DNA from: Hymenobacter armeniacus
GTDB lineage: Bacteria > Bacteroidota > Bacteroidia > Cytophagales > Hymenobacteraceae
Length of the DNA: 64,000 bases
NCBI RefSeq assembly: GCF_014699055.1
Contig: NZ_JACXAC010000001.1
Span: forward strand, 682,001-746,000
Direction of reading: 5' to 3'
Position numbers and translations under genes: made by a program. Below the pieces are notes generated by a model. It worked only from the letters and a program-made list of their open reading frames with translations, was not told where the DNA came from and searched no databases. Positions 1 to 8,900 of the stretch are shown here, in pieces. Every line of letters begins with the position of its first letter. Position 1 is the stretch's first letter.

Positions 1-236
1 TGGGCATTAGGGAGGAGCTGCAACCTGGCCGGAGCTCGGCTTGGAAGCAACTGGGGTAAGATAAAAAAGCTGGACAGCGTCGACCATGAGCAAAATCAGC
101 CCTGTGCTTGATTACAATCTTGGCCTATGACAACAATCGAAACCTCAATTGATTAAGGTCATGGTTTGCGGCGTGGCCCGGGCTGAAATTGTGGCCAAAA
201 CACGGTGCCCCGGCACAACCGGCCGCCTGCTTGTCC
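1..236. other. Left-edge stretch without a recognised gene
   Basis: No convincing reading frame, RNA gene or repeat is visible before the exporter operon. It presumably holds the operon promoter, but no clean TAnnTTTG-type box could be picked out. Confidence 0.4.
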
Positions 237-1334
237 ATGAATCTCAACTGGTACTCCCGGCTTGGTCGGCTAACTGGGCTGCTGCTGCTGGTGGCCGGCT
301 GCCGCGACAAAGCCGAGCGGGTGAAGCCCGTGTGGTCGGCCATTTCAGAGTCGGTGTACGCGGCCGGCACGGTTAAGAGCGGGCGGCAGTACCAGGCGTT
401 TGCCACCGTGGGCGGGGTTATTCATGCGGTGCTGGTGCGCGAGGGCGACTCGGTGCGGGTGGGCGCGCCGCTGCTCTCCATCGCCAGCGACGTGCCCCGG
501 CTAACCCAGGAAAACGCCGCCCTGGCCGCCCGCTACGCCGACCTGCGGGCCAACCAAAGCCAGCTCGATGAAGCCCGCCAGCGCATTGCCCTGCAACGCC
601 GCACCATGCAAAACGACCTGTTGCAGCTCACCCGCCAACGCCAGCTCTGGCAGCAGGCCATCGGCACCAAGCTCACGCTGGAGCAGAAAGAGCTGGCCTA
701 CGCCGCCTCCAAAACGGCCTATGAGTCGGCCGTGCTCAGCTACCAGACGCTCAGGCGGCAACTCGACTTTGCCGCCGCGCAGGCCCGCAACAACCTCCAG
801 ATTGCCCGGCAGCAGGCCGGCGACTACCTGTTGCGCAGCAAAATCGACGGCGTTGTCTACCAGCTCTACCGCGAAAAGGGCGAGGCCGTGACGCCCCAAA
901 CGCCGCTGGCCCTGCTCGGCGACGCCCGCCACTTCGTGCTCGAAATGCAGGTCGATGAAACGGACATCGTGCAAGTGCGCCCCGGCCAGCTGGTGCTCGT
1001 GACGCTGGATAGCTACCAAAACCAGGTATTTCAGGCGCGCGTCACCCGGGTTTCGCCCATGATGAACACCGGCAGCCGCACGTTTGAGGTCGATGCCGCC
1101 TTCGTGCGCCAGCCGCCGGTGCTCTACCCCTTCGTGAGCTTTGAGGCCAATATCGTGCTGCAAACCAAGCCTAGGGCGCTGCTCATTCCGCGCCGCCTGC
1201 TCCTGAACGACTCCACGGTGCTGAAAAGCAACGGCCAGCCGGCGCGGGTAAAAACCGGCCTGCGCGACTATCAGCAGGTGGAAATCCTGGCCGGCCTCTC
1301 GCCCTCCGACGAACTCATCGACCCCGCCCCATGA
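237..1334 (+). CDS. Membrane-fusion (HlyD/MacA/DevB-like) lipoprotein adaptor of an ABC exporter
   Basis: Periplasmic adaptor that would link an inner-membrane ABC pump to an outer-membrane channel. The start at 237 was chosen over an upstream in-frame start at 189 because it places a short hydrophobic stretch (LTGLLLLVAGC) at the N terminus with a lipobox Cys at residue 22. A first half-lipoyl segment lies near residues 58-82 (GGVIHAVLVREGDSV), a long Gln/Ala/Leu-rich coiled coil near 90-200, then the second lipoyl half (SKIDGVVYQLYREKGE) and a beta-barrel region. The stop overlaps the next start as ATGA, so it is translationally coupled to the permease. The order adaptor-permease-ATPase matches DevBCA-type exporters. 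The family call is secure; the substrate is unknown. Confidence 0.88.
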   Translation: MNLNWYSRLGRLTGLLLLVAGCRDKAERVKPVWSAISESVYAAGTVKSGRQYQAFATVGGVIHAVLVREGDSVRVGAPLLSIASDVPRLTQENAALAARYADLRANQSQLDEARQRIALQRRTMQNDLLQLTRQRQLWQQAIGTKLTLEQKELAYAASKTAYESAVLSYQTLRRQLDFAAAQARNNLQIARQQAGDYLLRSKIDGVVYQLYREKGEAVTPQTPLALLGDARHFVLEMQVDETDIVQVRPGQLVLVTLDSYQNQVFQARVTRVSPMMNTGSRTFEVDAAFVRQPPVLYPFVSFEANIVLQTKPRALLIPRRLLLNDSTVLKSNGQPARVKTGLRDYQQVEILAGLSPSDELIDPAP

Positions 1335-2587
1335 AACTGCCCCTGCTCTACGACGTGGCCCTAGCCCTGCTGCGGGCCCGCGGGCGCCAAACGCTGGTGG
1401 CGGCCATCGGCGTCACGTTCAGCATCACCATGTTTATCGCGCTGCTCAGCTTTATGTCGGGCCTCAACCAACTGCTCGACGGGCTGGTGCTGAACCGCAC
1501 GCCCCACGTGCGCCTCTACAACGAGGTGAAGCCCGACCCGCAGCAGCCCGTGGACCGCTTCACCGGCCCTGGGCCGCACAATTTCATCCGCTCCATCAAG
1601 CCCGCCGACGAGCTGCCGCGCATCCACAACGTGGCGGCCATCCTGGCCGCGCTGCGCCGCGACCCGCGCGTGCGCGGCGTGGCCCCCAAAACCCAGGCCC
1701 AGGTGTTCTACAACGTGGGTACCATCGACCTCACCGGCACCGTTAGCGGCATCGACCCCGAGCCGGAAACCCGGCTGTTTGCCTTCGGCGACTACGTGGT
1801 GGCCGGCAACCCCGCGAGCCTGCAAACCGTGCCCAACAGCATCATCCTGGGCAAAGCCGCCGCCGACCTCATGCTGGTGGGCGTGGGCGACGTGGTGCAG
1901 CTCACCACCGTGAAGGGCAACCGCGTGCAGCTTAAGGTGGTCGGGCTGTTTCAGTCAGGCCTGCTCGAAGTCGATAAAGTGCAGAGCTACACCTCGCTGG
2001 CCACCGCCCAAAAGCTGCTCGGCGAGGCCAACAACTACATCACCGACCTGCAAGTGAAGCTCCACGACTTCACCCTAGCCCCCCGGCTGGCCAAAGAATA
2101 CGCCCAGCTCTACGACGTGCAGGCCATTGACATCCAGACGGCTAATGCCGACTTCGATACCGGCAGCTCCATTCGCACGCTCATTTCCTACGTGGTGGGC
2201 GTCACGCTGCTCACGGTGGCGGGCTTTGGCATTTATAACATCCTGAACATGATGATTTACGAGAAGATGGACACCATTGCCATCCTCAAGGCCGTGGGGT
2301 TTGCGGGGGCCGATGTGCGGCGGCTGTTCGTGGCGGTGGCGCTGGCCATTGGGCTGTCGGGCGGGGGGGTAGGGCTGCTGTGCGGGCTGGGGCTGTCGGC
2401 CCTCATTGCGCAGGTGCCGTTTCACCCGGCCTCGCTGCCCACGGTGCACTACTACCCGGTCAATTCGGACCCGATTTTTTACGGCATTGGGGCGGTGTTC
2501 TCGGTCGTTACCACGTATTTGGCGGGGTTTTTTCCGGCCCGCAAGGCCAGCCAGATTGACCCCGTCGTCATCATCCGCGGCAAGTGA
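1331..2587 (+). CDS. FtsX/MacB-type ABC transporter permease
   Basis: Inner-membrane permease of 418 residues. One transmembrane helix lies near residues 18-42, followed by a large periplasmic domain (roughly 45-275). Three C-terminal helices follow, in the FtsX arrangement, including TLISYVVGVTLLTVAGFGIY. The tail FFPARKASQIDPVVIIRGK is the typical end of this family (ARKAaxldPvealR). It overlaps the adaptor by 4 bases and ends one base before the ATPase start, so the three genes form one operon. In this family the periplasmic domain couples ATP hydrolysis to movement of an adaptor rather than forming a classical transmembrane channel. Confidence 0.9.
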   Translation: MKLPLLYDVALALLRARGRQTLVAAIGVTFSITMFIALLSFMSGLNQLLDGLVLNRTPHVRLYNEVKPDPQQPVDRFTGPGPHNFIRSIKPADELPRIHNVAAILAALRRDPRVRGVAPKTQAQVFYNVGTIDLTGTVSGIDPEPETRLFAFGDYVVAGNPASLQTVPNSIILGKAAADLMLVGVGDVVQLTTVKGNRVQLKVVGLFQSGLLEVDKVQSYTSLATAQKLLGEANNYITDLQVKLHDFTLAPRLAKEYAQLYDVQAIDIQTANADFDTGSSIRTLISYVVGVTLLTVAGFGIYNILNMMIYEKMDTIAILKAVGFAGADVRRLFVAVALAIGLSGGGVGLLCGLGLSALIAQVPFHPASLPTVHYYPVNSDPIFYGIGAVFSVVTTYLAGFFPARKASQIDPVVIIRGK

Positions 2588-2588
2588 G

Positions 2589-3284
2589 ATGGACACGCCC
2601 GCCCTCGAAGCCCGCCGGCTGACTAAGTACTTCGACGACCCCGTGCGGGTGCAGGTGTTGCACGACATTACGTTTGCGCTGGGCCGGGGCGAGTTTGCGG
2701 CCGTGGTGGGCAAGTCGGGCTGCGGCAAATCGACGCTGCTCTATCTCCTCTCCACCATGGACACCGTGTACGAAGGCGAGCTGCTGATTGACGGCGTGCC
2801 GATGCGGGGCAAAAAAGAAGCCGAGCTGGCCCACGTGCGCAACGCCCAAATCGGCTTCGTGTTCCAGTTTCACTACCTGCTCAACGAGTTTACGGTGCTG
2901 CGCAACGTGATGCTGCCCGGCGAAAAGCTGGGCAAATTGTCGCGCGCCGAAATTGAGCACCGCGCCTACGAAAAGCTTCAACTCCTGGGCATCGAAAGCG
3001 AAGCGTTCAAAAAGCCCAACCAGCTCTCGGGCGGCCAGAAGCAGCGCGTGGCCATCGCCCGCGCCCTCATCAACGACCCGCTCATCGTGATGGGCGACGA
3101 GCCCACCGGCAACCTCGACAAGAAAAACGGCGAGGTCGTGTTCGACACGTTCAAGGAGCTGGCCGAAACCTACCACCAAGCCCTGCTCATCGTGACGCAC
3201 GACCCCGAGTTTGCCGCCCGCACCCACCGCATCATCGAGATGGAGGACGGCCGCATCATCAATGGGGCGTCGAATCAAAAATAA
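2589..3284 (+). CDS. ABC transporter ATP-binding protein (LolD/MacB/DevA-like)
   Basis: Nucleotide-binding subunit of the exporter, 231 residues. Walker [10 protein letters not shown] is at 41-49, the Q-loop near VFQFHYLL (91-98), the signature LSGGQKQR at 146-153 and Walker B LIVMGDE at 165-171, followed by PTGNLD, typical of the LolD/MacB branch. The switch His is in IVTHDPEF. The frame is open further upstream, but an earlier start would lie inside the permease gene; ATG 2589 starts one base after the permease stop and gives the normal N terminus. It ends directly at the palindromic repeat element downstream. Confidence 0.92.
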   Translation: MDTPALEARRLTKYFDDPVRVQVLHDITFALGRGEFAAVVGKSGCGKSTLLYLLSTMDTVYEGELLIDGVPMRGKKEAELAHVRNAQIGFVFQFHYLLNEFTVLRNVMLPGEKLGKLSRAEIEHRAYEKLQLLGIESEAFKKPNQLSGGQKQRVAIARALINDPLIVMGDEPTGNLDKKNGEVVFDTFKELAETYHQALLIVTHDPEFAARTHRIIEMEDGRIINGASNQK

Positions 3285-3285
3285 A

Positions 3286-3429
3286 CCCAGGTCATGCAGC
3301 GCGCCGCAAAGCATCTCGCGTGCTTCGTTGGCGGGCAGGCGTGGCGCCTCACCCCCGACCCCTCTCCCAATGGAGAGGGGAGCCAGATGGCGCACGCGAG
3401 AAGCTGCGCGGCGCGCTGCATGACCTGGG
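3286..3429. repeat. Imperfect palindromic intergenic repeat with inner hairpin
   Basis: Two 38-base arms (3286-3323 and 3392-3429) are reverse complements of each other except for about four mismatches; each carries the core GTCATGCAGCGCGCCGC and CTCGCGTGC. Between them lies a second hairpin, CCCCTCTCC (3359-3367) and GGAGAGGGG (3372-3380), with a 4-base loop. Similar arms recur at 39881-39990 and 48170-48273, so this is one member of a dispersed family. It lies between convergent genes and may also act in termination. Confidence 0.75.
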
Positions 3430-3451
3430 CTTCAGTCAGCCAAACTCTCCC

Positions 3452-3841
3452 TTAGGCCATCATCACGCGCCCGTCGTCGGCGTGGTGGTTGCGTTGGTGC
3501 AGCGTGAGGTAGGAAGTGACCAGCAGGGCCAGCGCCACGAACGGTACGGCCCGGTAGCTCAGCGGGTCGCCCACGCTGGAATGCGCGATGATGGCCGAAA
3601 TGAACGTGATGCCGAAGCCGGCGTAGGCCCATTCCTTCAGGCGCGCGCCTACCGGGAACACCAGCGCCGCCACGCCCAGCAGCTTGGCAACGGCCAGCTC
3701 GACGCGGAAATAGTCGGGGAAACCCAGGTGGTGGAACATCTGCGCCATGCTGGGCTGCACCAGGTAGGCAATGGCCACCACCGTCATCATGGCGGCGAGG
3801 ATGAGGGTAGTGGCCCAGTAGGTGAAATTGGCGGTTTTCAT
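3452..3841 (-). CDS. DoxX-like small integral membrane protein
   Basis: A 129-residue protein with four predicted membrane helices: [20 protein letters not shown] near the N terminus, then [36 protein letters not shown] and [17 protein letters not shown]. The motif around [12 protein letters not shown] and the spacing of the helices fit the DoxX-like family (DoxX_2 type), often found in Bacteroidota. ATG at 3841 was chosen because upstream residues in the same frame are low-quality and Pro/Arg-rich. Function within the family is poorly defined; no enzymatic residue is visible. It is monocistronic. Confidence 0.75.
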   Translation of the reverse strand: MKTANFTYWATTLILAAMMTVVAIAYLVQPSMAQMFHHLGFPDYFRVELAVAKLLGVAALVFPVGARLKEWAYAGFGITFISAIIAHSSVGDPLSYRAVPFVALALLVTSYLTLHQRNHHADDGRVMMA

Positions 3842-4033
3842 GTCAATTACCGGCTGAAAAAAGTGAAACAGACGCTGCCCGGGCCGCCGGAAGGCGGGTT
3901 CCGCGGTCGGCAGACCGCCCGGCAGCAGCTGATTCAAAAATGCATTTCCACCCCGTCCAGAGGCATGACGCCGGTGAGTTATTTGCCTGATTTACATCAG
4001 TAAGCATTGTGCTGATATCCTGCCCAGTCCCCG

Positions 4034-4639
4034 CTACATATCGTGCACGGCCTGAATCACCAGCTCCGGCGTGAATTCATACACCCGGATGGCGCCGGTG
4101 GGAATTTCCATCGCTTCGACCTCGGGCACGCTGAGGCCGTCGAGCTGCATGCGCAGGGCGCGCAGCGTGTTGCCGTGCGACACCACCAGCAGGTTGCGGC
4201 CGGCCCGCAGGGCAGGCACCAGCGTGTCGTCGTAGTAGCGCACCACCCGGTCGAGGGTGTGGTGCAGCGACTCGCCCGCGGGCGGGGCGTCGTCGTAGCC
4301 GCGGCGCCAGCGGGCCACCTGCTCGGCGCCGTATTCGTGCACGGCTTCCAGCTTGTTGTGGCCCTGCAGGGCGCCGTACATGCGCTCGCGCAGGGCATCG
4401 GTGGCGTACACCGGAATGGCCGGCTGGCCGATTTCCTCTAAAATCAACTCCAGCGTGCGGAACGAGCGGAGTAGCGTGGAGCAGAAAGCCGCGTCGAAGC
4501 GCAGCCCGTGGAGCTTGCGGCCGGCGGCGCGGGCCTCCTCCTCGCCCTGCGGCGTGAGGGGCACGTCGAGCCAGCCGGTGAAGACGTTGGCCAGGTTGGC
4601 TTCCGACTGGCCGTGGCGCACCAAAACGAGGAGAGGCAT
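4034..4639 (-). CDS. gpmA: 2,3-bisphosphoglycerate-dependent phosphoglycerate mutase
   Basis: Interconverts 3- and 2-phosphoglycerate in glycolysis and gluconeogenesis, in the cytoplasm. The phospho-histidine is His9 in LVRHGQSEAN, followed by the GpmA-specific NVFTGWLDVPLTPQG. LRERMYGALQG around residue 85 supplies the general acid Glu, and the second catalytic His155 lies in VSHGNTLRAL. At 201 residues it is shorter than the 250-residue proteobacterial enzyme, a length seen in short Bacteroidota forms. It lies just downstream of, and on the same strand as, the ABC exporter gene, about 20 bases away, but a functional link is not implied. Confidence 0.9.
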   Translation of the reverse strand: MPLLVLVRHGQSEANLANVFTGWLDVPLTPQGEEEARAAGRKLHGLRFDAAFCSTLLRSFRTLELILEEIGQPAIPVYATDALRERMYGALQGHNKLEAVHEYGAEQVARWRRGYDDAPPAGESLHHTLDRVVRYYDDTLVPALRAGRNLLVVSHGNTLRALRMQLDGLSVPEVEAMEIPTGAIRVYEFTPELVIQAVHDM

Positions 4640-4658
4640 ATTGCTGGAGGTGAATGCG

Positions 4659-6464
4659 TTAGAATGTGAGGGTGCGGGCCAGCTTTTCGAGGTTTAGGCT
4701 GCGGGCCGAGGCGTCGAAAATGCGGCGGTAGGCGCCGTTCTGGTCGTACAGGTCTTGGTGCTGGCCGTTTTCCACCACGCGGCCCCGTTCGAGCACGTAG
4801 GTGCGGTCGGCGTCCACAATCTGGGAGAGGCTGTGGGAGATGATGACCACCGTGCGGCCCTGCTTCAGCGCGTCGAGGCTGGCCTTGATTTGCTCGGTGG
4901 TCACGGCGTCGAGGCTAGCGGTGGGCTCGTCGAGGAAGATGATGGGCGGGTTTTTCAGGAACAGCCGGGCAATGGCGATGCGCTGCTGCTGGCCGCCCGA
5001 GAGCTGCTGGGCATCGGTCTGGTAGCCGTCGGGCAGCTGCATGAGCTGGTCGTGCAGGAGGGCTTGGCGGGCGGCGTCCTGCACCTGGGCCGGGGTGGCG
5101 CGCAGGTTGCCGTAGCGGATGTTTTCATCCACCGTGCCCTTGAAAATGTGGTTTTTCTGGAGCACCAGCCCGATGCGCTCGCGCAGGGCGTGGGTGTCGT
5201 AGTCGGCCAGCGGGTGGCCGTCGAGCAGGATTTCGCCGCGCTGGGGCTCGTAGAATTTGCAGAGCAGGTTCACCACCGTGCTTTTGCCGGCGCCGCTCAG
5301 GCCCATGAGGGCGGTGGTTTTGCCCGCTTCGATGGTCAGGCTCACGTCGAACAGGGCCTGGGTGCCGCTGGGGTAGCTGAAATCGACGTGGCGCAGCTCG
5401 AAGGTGCCACGCAGGTGGGCCGGCGGCAGCGGGCCGCTGGGCTCCACGGCCTCGTCGGCATCCAGCAGCTGGAAAAAGGCCTCGGAATAGGTGTGCACCT
5501 CGTTCAGCTCGTCGTACATCTGGTGGAGCTGCCGGATGGGCGCCGACACGTTGTGGAACAGCATGCTATTGAACATGATGGCCCCGATGGTGAGCTCGTG
5601 CGTGAGCACCAGGTAGGCCGTGAGCACGATGATGAACACCAGCCCCACCTGCTCCACCAGCGACTTCAGCCCGTTGAACAGGAAGTTGGTTTTGCGCATC
5701 CGCAGCTGGGTTTCGCGCAGCTCGTGCTGCAGGTGGTCCTGCTTTTCCTCCTCGTACGCCTCGCGCACGAAGCTTTTGATGACCACCGCCGACTCCATCA
5801 GGTTCAGCAGGCCGTGGTTTTTGTCTTCCTTGAGCTGGCGCATGCCACGCCGCACGCCGCTCAGGCGCACGGCCTGCCGGTAGCTCAGCCAGAAATATAC
5901 CGGCAGCACGGCCAGCGCCACCAGCCCCACCCGCCAGCTGGCCGCAAACATGACCACCAGCGACACGGCCGCCGCGGCCAGCAGCGGAAAAATATCGATA
6001 AACAAGTCTTGCACCAGCTTCATCAGCGCGTCCACGCCTTTGTCGAGGCGGGTTTGCAGGCGGCCGGTCTGGTTGCTGCCGGCCGCGTAAAACCCCAGCC
6101 GGTAGGAGAGGATGCGCCGCACCGCGTCCTGGCTCAGCGCGCTCGACACGTACACCCGAATTGCCTCCCCGAAGTAGCTCTGGCCGAAATCAATGGCCGC
6201 GTTCAGCACCTCCTTGGCCAGCAAAATGCCGCTGATGCCCAGCAGCAGCGGCATGCCAACCTTCAGGCTCTGGCCGTGGTGCAGCAGCGCCTGCACTTTG
6301 TCCACGGTGTAGCGCAGCACAAACGGGTTGACCTGCGCCGTGAGCGAGCCCACCAGCGTGAGAACCAAGGTGCTGACCACCAGTAACCGGTAGGGCCGCA
6401 CGTACGGAACCAGGCGCCGAATAATCTGCCAGATGCTCAGGGCCGGCGGGGTGGGGAAGTTCAT
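4659..6464 (-). CDS. ABC exporter half-transporter (MsbA-like, TMD-NBD fusion)
   Basis: A 601-residue fusion of a six-helix transmembrane domain (about residues 10-310) and a C-terminal nucleotide-binding domain (about 350-590). The ATPase carries Walker A GLSGAGKST near 388, the signature LSGGQQQR near 487, Walker B IIFLDEPTA near 510 and the switch His in IISHSLSQI. The sequence is open for another 159 codons upstream, but ATG 6464 gives the expected N terminus (MNFPTPPALSIWQIIRRLVPYVRPYR). It would work as a homodimer exporting a lipid, drug or peptide; the substrate cannot be told from sequence. Confidence 0.88.
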   Translation of the reverse strand: MNFPTPPALSIWQIIRRLVPYVRPYRLLVVSTLVLTLVGSLTAQVNPFVLRYTVDKVQALLHHGQSLKVGMPLLLGISGILLAKEVLNAAIDFGQSYFGEAIRVYVSSALSQDAVRRILSYRLGFYAAGSNQTGRLQTRLDKGVDALMKLVQDLFIDIFPLLAAAAVSLVVMFAASWRVGLVALAVLPVYFWLSYRQAVRLSGVRRGMRQLKEDKNHGLLNLMESAVVIKSFVREAYEEEKQDHLQHELRETQLRMRKTNFLFNGLKSLVEQVGLVFIIVLTAYLVLTHELTIGAIMFNSMLFHNVSAPIRQLHQMYDELNEVHTYSEAFFQLLDADEAVEPSGPLPPAHLRGTFELRHVDFSYPSGTQALFDVSLTIEAGKTTALMGLSGAGKSTVVNLLCKFYEPQRGEILLDGHPLADYDTHALRERIGLVLQKNHIFKGTVDENIRYGNLRATPAQVQDAARQALLHDQLMQLPDGYQTDAQQLSGGQQQRIAIARLFLKNPPIIFLDEPTASLDAVTTEQIKASLDALKQGRTVVIISHSLSQIVDADRTYVLERGRVVENGQHQDLYDQNGAYRRIFDASARSLNLEKLARTLTF

Positions 6465-6526
6465 GGGAGCACAAGCCGAACAAGGGTAAAACTGACCACG
6501 CCAACCCGCCAAACCCGTCCCGCCCG

Positions 6527-6937
6527 CTAGCGGCCCGCCAGCAGGCGGGGCACGCTGCGCAGCAACAGCAGCGCCACCACCCCGCTCACGGCCACCAGCG
6601 GCACCACCGACCGTCGGATGGGCCGGAACCGGCTGCGGCCCGCTCGCAGCTCGATGTAGCCCACCGGCTGCAGGGCCACGCCCCCGCCGCCCCCGCTGCC
6701 GGGCCCCTGCGGCCCCGTGCCGCTGCCCCCGCCGAAGCCATAGGCGGCCCGGGCCACGGGCACCACCGTCACGCCGTCGCGCTCCACGGGGGCGCCGTAA
6801 ATGGTTTGGGCCGTTACGGAGCTGCTCAGCAGCTGGGCCAGCCGCTCTACCGTGGAGGGAGGAGGGGCCGGTATGGCGGCGGGTGAAGTTTCGGCAGTGG
6901 CCATGGCGGGCGAGGAAGGAGGCGTCGAATTCATCAT
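6527..6937 (-). CDS. GerW/YtfJ-like protein with C-terminal membrane anchor
   Basis: A 136-residue protein. After a Pro/Ala-rich N terminus, the region TAQTIYGAPVERDGVTVVPVARAAYGFGGG followed by a Gly-rich loop (about residues 70-90) matches the core of the GerW (YtfJ) family, named for a Bacillus spore protein but widespread in non-spore-formers. A single hydrophobic helix (SVVPLVAVSGVVALLLLRSV) lies near the C terminus. Two adjacent Met codons leave the start ambiguous by one residue. Its role here is unknown. Confidence 0.7.
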   Translation of the reverse strand: MMNSTPPSSPAMATAETSPAAIPAPPPSTVERLAQLLSSSVTAQTIYGAPVERDGVTVVPVARAAYGFGGGSGTGPQGPGSGGGGGVALQPVGYIELRAGRSRFRPIRRSVVPLVAVSGVVALLLLRSVPRLLAGR

Positions 6938-7001
6938 TCAATAGGGGTAAATGGGCTGAGCATAAGTTTATCTGCCAGGGCGGGTGAATATTTCTGCGGC
7001 A

Positions 7002-7955
7002 TCAGATGAGAAATTCATCCTCCAGCCTGGGCATGTTCAACTTCGCGGGCCGCTTGGGTGCCCGGCTGCGGGCCTGGCGGCTGGGCACCACCAGCACCGG
7101 CACCGGGCTCCAGTGCAGCATGCGCTTGGTGACGCTGCGGTGCAGCAGCTGGTCGAGGAAGCGACGCGGGCGGGCCAGTAGCACCAGCCAGTCGGCCTGG
7201 GTGGTGGCGATGGCGTGCAGCAGGCCCTGCTCGGTTTGGGTGGCATAAAACCCCTCCACCGTGGGCGTTGGAACCGATTCGGGCAGCAGGCCGCTGGTGC
7301 GCACGTGGTGCAGGGCGGCCGTGCACACGGCATCGTCTTGCAAGGGCGAAGCCGTCACGACCGTGACTTGGGTGGGTAGCAGGCGCCGCAGCAGCAGCTG
7401 GGCGGCCCGGGCCCCGGCGTGCAGGGCAAAGGGCTCGTCGTCGGTGGCCACGGCCAGGTGCTGGGGCAGGTCGGGGCCGGCGTACACTTCGGGCACCAGC
7501 AGCAGGGGCAGGTGGGCGGCGCGCAGCTCGTCCACCACCGCCTTGCTCAGCTCCACATCGGCTTCCTCGTCGGCCGGCCGGCCCAGCACGAATAGGGCCG
7601 GGGCGTGGCGCCGGGCCGCCTCGGTGAGAATGTGCTTTAGCAGGCCGGTGCCCAGCTCGACGGTGGCGGGCCGGTGCAATTCCTCGGCCAGCTGCCGCAG
7701 GTCCTGGCGCAGCTCGCGGGCTTCGGCGGCGGTGTGTCGCAGCGGAATTTCGGGGTACTGCGCGGCCAGCTCGTCGATGTGCAGCAGCACGAGCGGGGCG
7801 GCCAGGTGGTCGGCCAGCTCGGCGGCAAAATGCAGGGCCCGGCGGCTTTCCGGGAAAAAATTGGCGAGGACGAGCAGCGACGGCACGGCGGTTTTTGGCA
7901 CGACGGGCGCCGCTGGCAAGCGCCGTTGCCGGCGGGATTTTACGGGCGAAACCAT
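7002..7955 (-). CDS. Universal stress protein, two UspA-type domains
   Basis: A 317-residue cytoplasmic stress protein. The N-terminal half begins with the Usp strand-helix unit (SLLVLANFFPESRRALHFAAELADHLAAPLVLLHID); the second half (about 165-300) ends with VTKRMLHWSPVPVLVVPSRQ, the classic Usp C-terminal strand. The first domain's GRPADEEAD segment lacks the usual G-x9-G(S/T) ATP loop, so nucleotide binding is doubtful. It is the 3' gene of a same-strand series of stress genes, 31 bases after the paralogous Usp gene. Confidence 0.85.
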   Translation of the reverse strand: MVSPVKSRRQRRLPAAPVVPKTAVPSLLVLANFFPESRRALHFAAELADHLAAPLVLLHIDELAAQYPEIPLRHTAAEARELRQDLRQLAEELHRPATVELGTGLLKHILTEAARRHAPALFVLGRPADEEADVELSKAVVDELRAAHLPLLLVPEVYAGPDLPQHLAVATDDEPFALHAGARAAQLLLRRLLPTQVTVVTASPLQDDAVCTAALHHVRTSGLLPESVPTPTVEGFYATQTEQGLLHAIATTQADWLVLLARPRRFLDQLLHRSVTKRMLHWSPVPVLVVPSRQARSRAPKRPAKLNMPRLEDEFLI

Positions 7956-7986
7956 GAGGCAGAAAGGTTAAAGTGACAAACCGGCA

Positions 7987-8820
7987 TCAGGCCACGGTGG
8001 GCAGCACCAGCACGGGCACGGGGCTGCGGCGCAGCACTTGCGCCGTCACGCTGCGGTGGAACAAGCTGCCGAGGAAGGTGTGCGGCCGGGCCAGCACCAC
8101 AATCAGCTGCGCGCCCAGCTCCCGGGCCGCGTGCAAAATGCCGTCGGCCGGGGCTTCCTCGCGCACTTCGTAGAGGCTGTTATTGGTGAGGGGCCCGAAC
8201 AGCTGCGCGCTCATCACCGACTTCAGGGCCACATCGCCGTGCGAGGGGCCGTGCACTTCCGGCGCCACGTGCACCACGGCCGTGGTGGGTTGCAAGGCAT
8301 TGAACAGCTCCTTCAAGGGCCAGGCCGGCGCGGCCAGGGTGAAGGGCGCGCCGTCGGCGGCCACGAGCAGGCGCTGCGGCAGCTCGGTTTCGGCCCAGCC
8401 TTCGGGCACGAGCAGCAGCGGGTAGCGGGCGGCTTGCAGCGCCGGCACCACCTCGTGGGGCAGCAGGCGGTCGAGCAGCGCGGGGTGGGCGGCGCGGCCC
8501 ACGGCCAGCAGCAGCGGCTGGTGCTGGCGCACGGCTTTGGCCACGGCCGGCCCCAGCGAATCGAACGAGAGCTCGGCCTCGGTGGGCACGGGTTGCTGGC
8601 GGGCCATCTGCTGCAAATCGGCCCGGATGCGCTCGCGGCCGGCCAGCTCGGTGGCGGTGGTGAGCACCAGTTCCTCGGGGTCGCGCAGCGGGTCGATGTT
8701 GAGGTACACGTGCAACAGCACCAAGCGGCCGTGCAAGCGCGCGGCCAGGCGGGCGGCGTAGCCCTGCGCCTGCGCAGCGGCTTCCGACAAATCGGTGAGC
8801 ACAACAAAAGCCCGTTTCAT
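7987..8820 (-). CDS. Universal stress protein, paralogue of the adjacent gene
   Basis: A 277-residue tandem Usp protein, starting MKRAFVVLTDLSEAAAQAQGYAARL and ending FHRSVTAQVLRRSPVPVLVLP, the typical last strand. The end is very similar to that of the downstream Usp (VTKRMLHWSPVPVLVVP), supporting a local duplication. The frame is open upstream past 9000, but ATG 8820 gives the canonical Usp N terminus. The gene lies between the other Usp gene and a YflT-like stress gene, all on the same strand, so co-regulation as a stress block is likely. Confidence 0.87.
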   Translation of the reverse strand: MKRAFVVLTDLSEAAAQAQGYAARLAARLHGRLVLLHVYLNIDPLRDPEELVLTTATELAGRERIRADLQQMARQQPVPTEAELSFDSLGPAVAKAVRQHQPLLLAVGRAAHPALLDRLLPHEVVPALQAARYPLLLVPEGWAETELPQRLLVAADGAPFTLAAPAWPLKELFNALQPTTAVVHVAPEVHGPSHGDVALKSVMSAQLFGPLTNNSLYEVREEAPADGILHAARELGAQLIVVLARPHTFLGSLFHRSVTAQVLRRSPVPVLVLPTVA

Positions 8821-8900
8821 GGCAAGGGAGGGTTGGGCCGGGCAGCGCTCGGCGGGTGATGTTGAGTGTGATGATAGCGGGGCCAAGCGCCCAGCGCGCA

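Noticed and set aside
3553..3563. GGTAGCTCAGC, identical to a tRNA D-arm consensus
   Set aside because: It lies inside the DoxX-like gene (antisense), and no acceptor stem, anticodon stem or GTTCGAATC-type T-arm is found at the right distance.
4755..6386. Open frame of 543 codons on the plus strand
   Set aside because: Antisense to the ABC exporter; His/Gln/Val-rich composition typical of a shadow frame.
6465..6941. N-terminal extension of the ABC exporter frame
   Set aside because: The frame is open by chance; it overlaps the GerW-like gene on the same strand, and the exporter has a normal N terminus at 6464.
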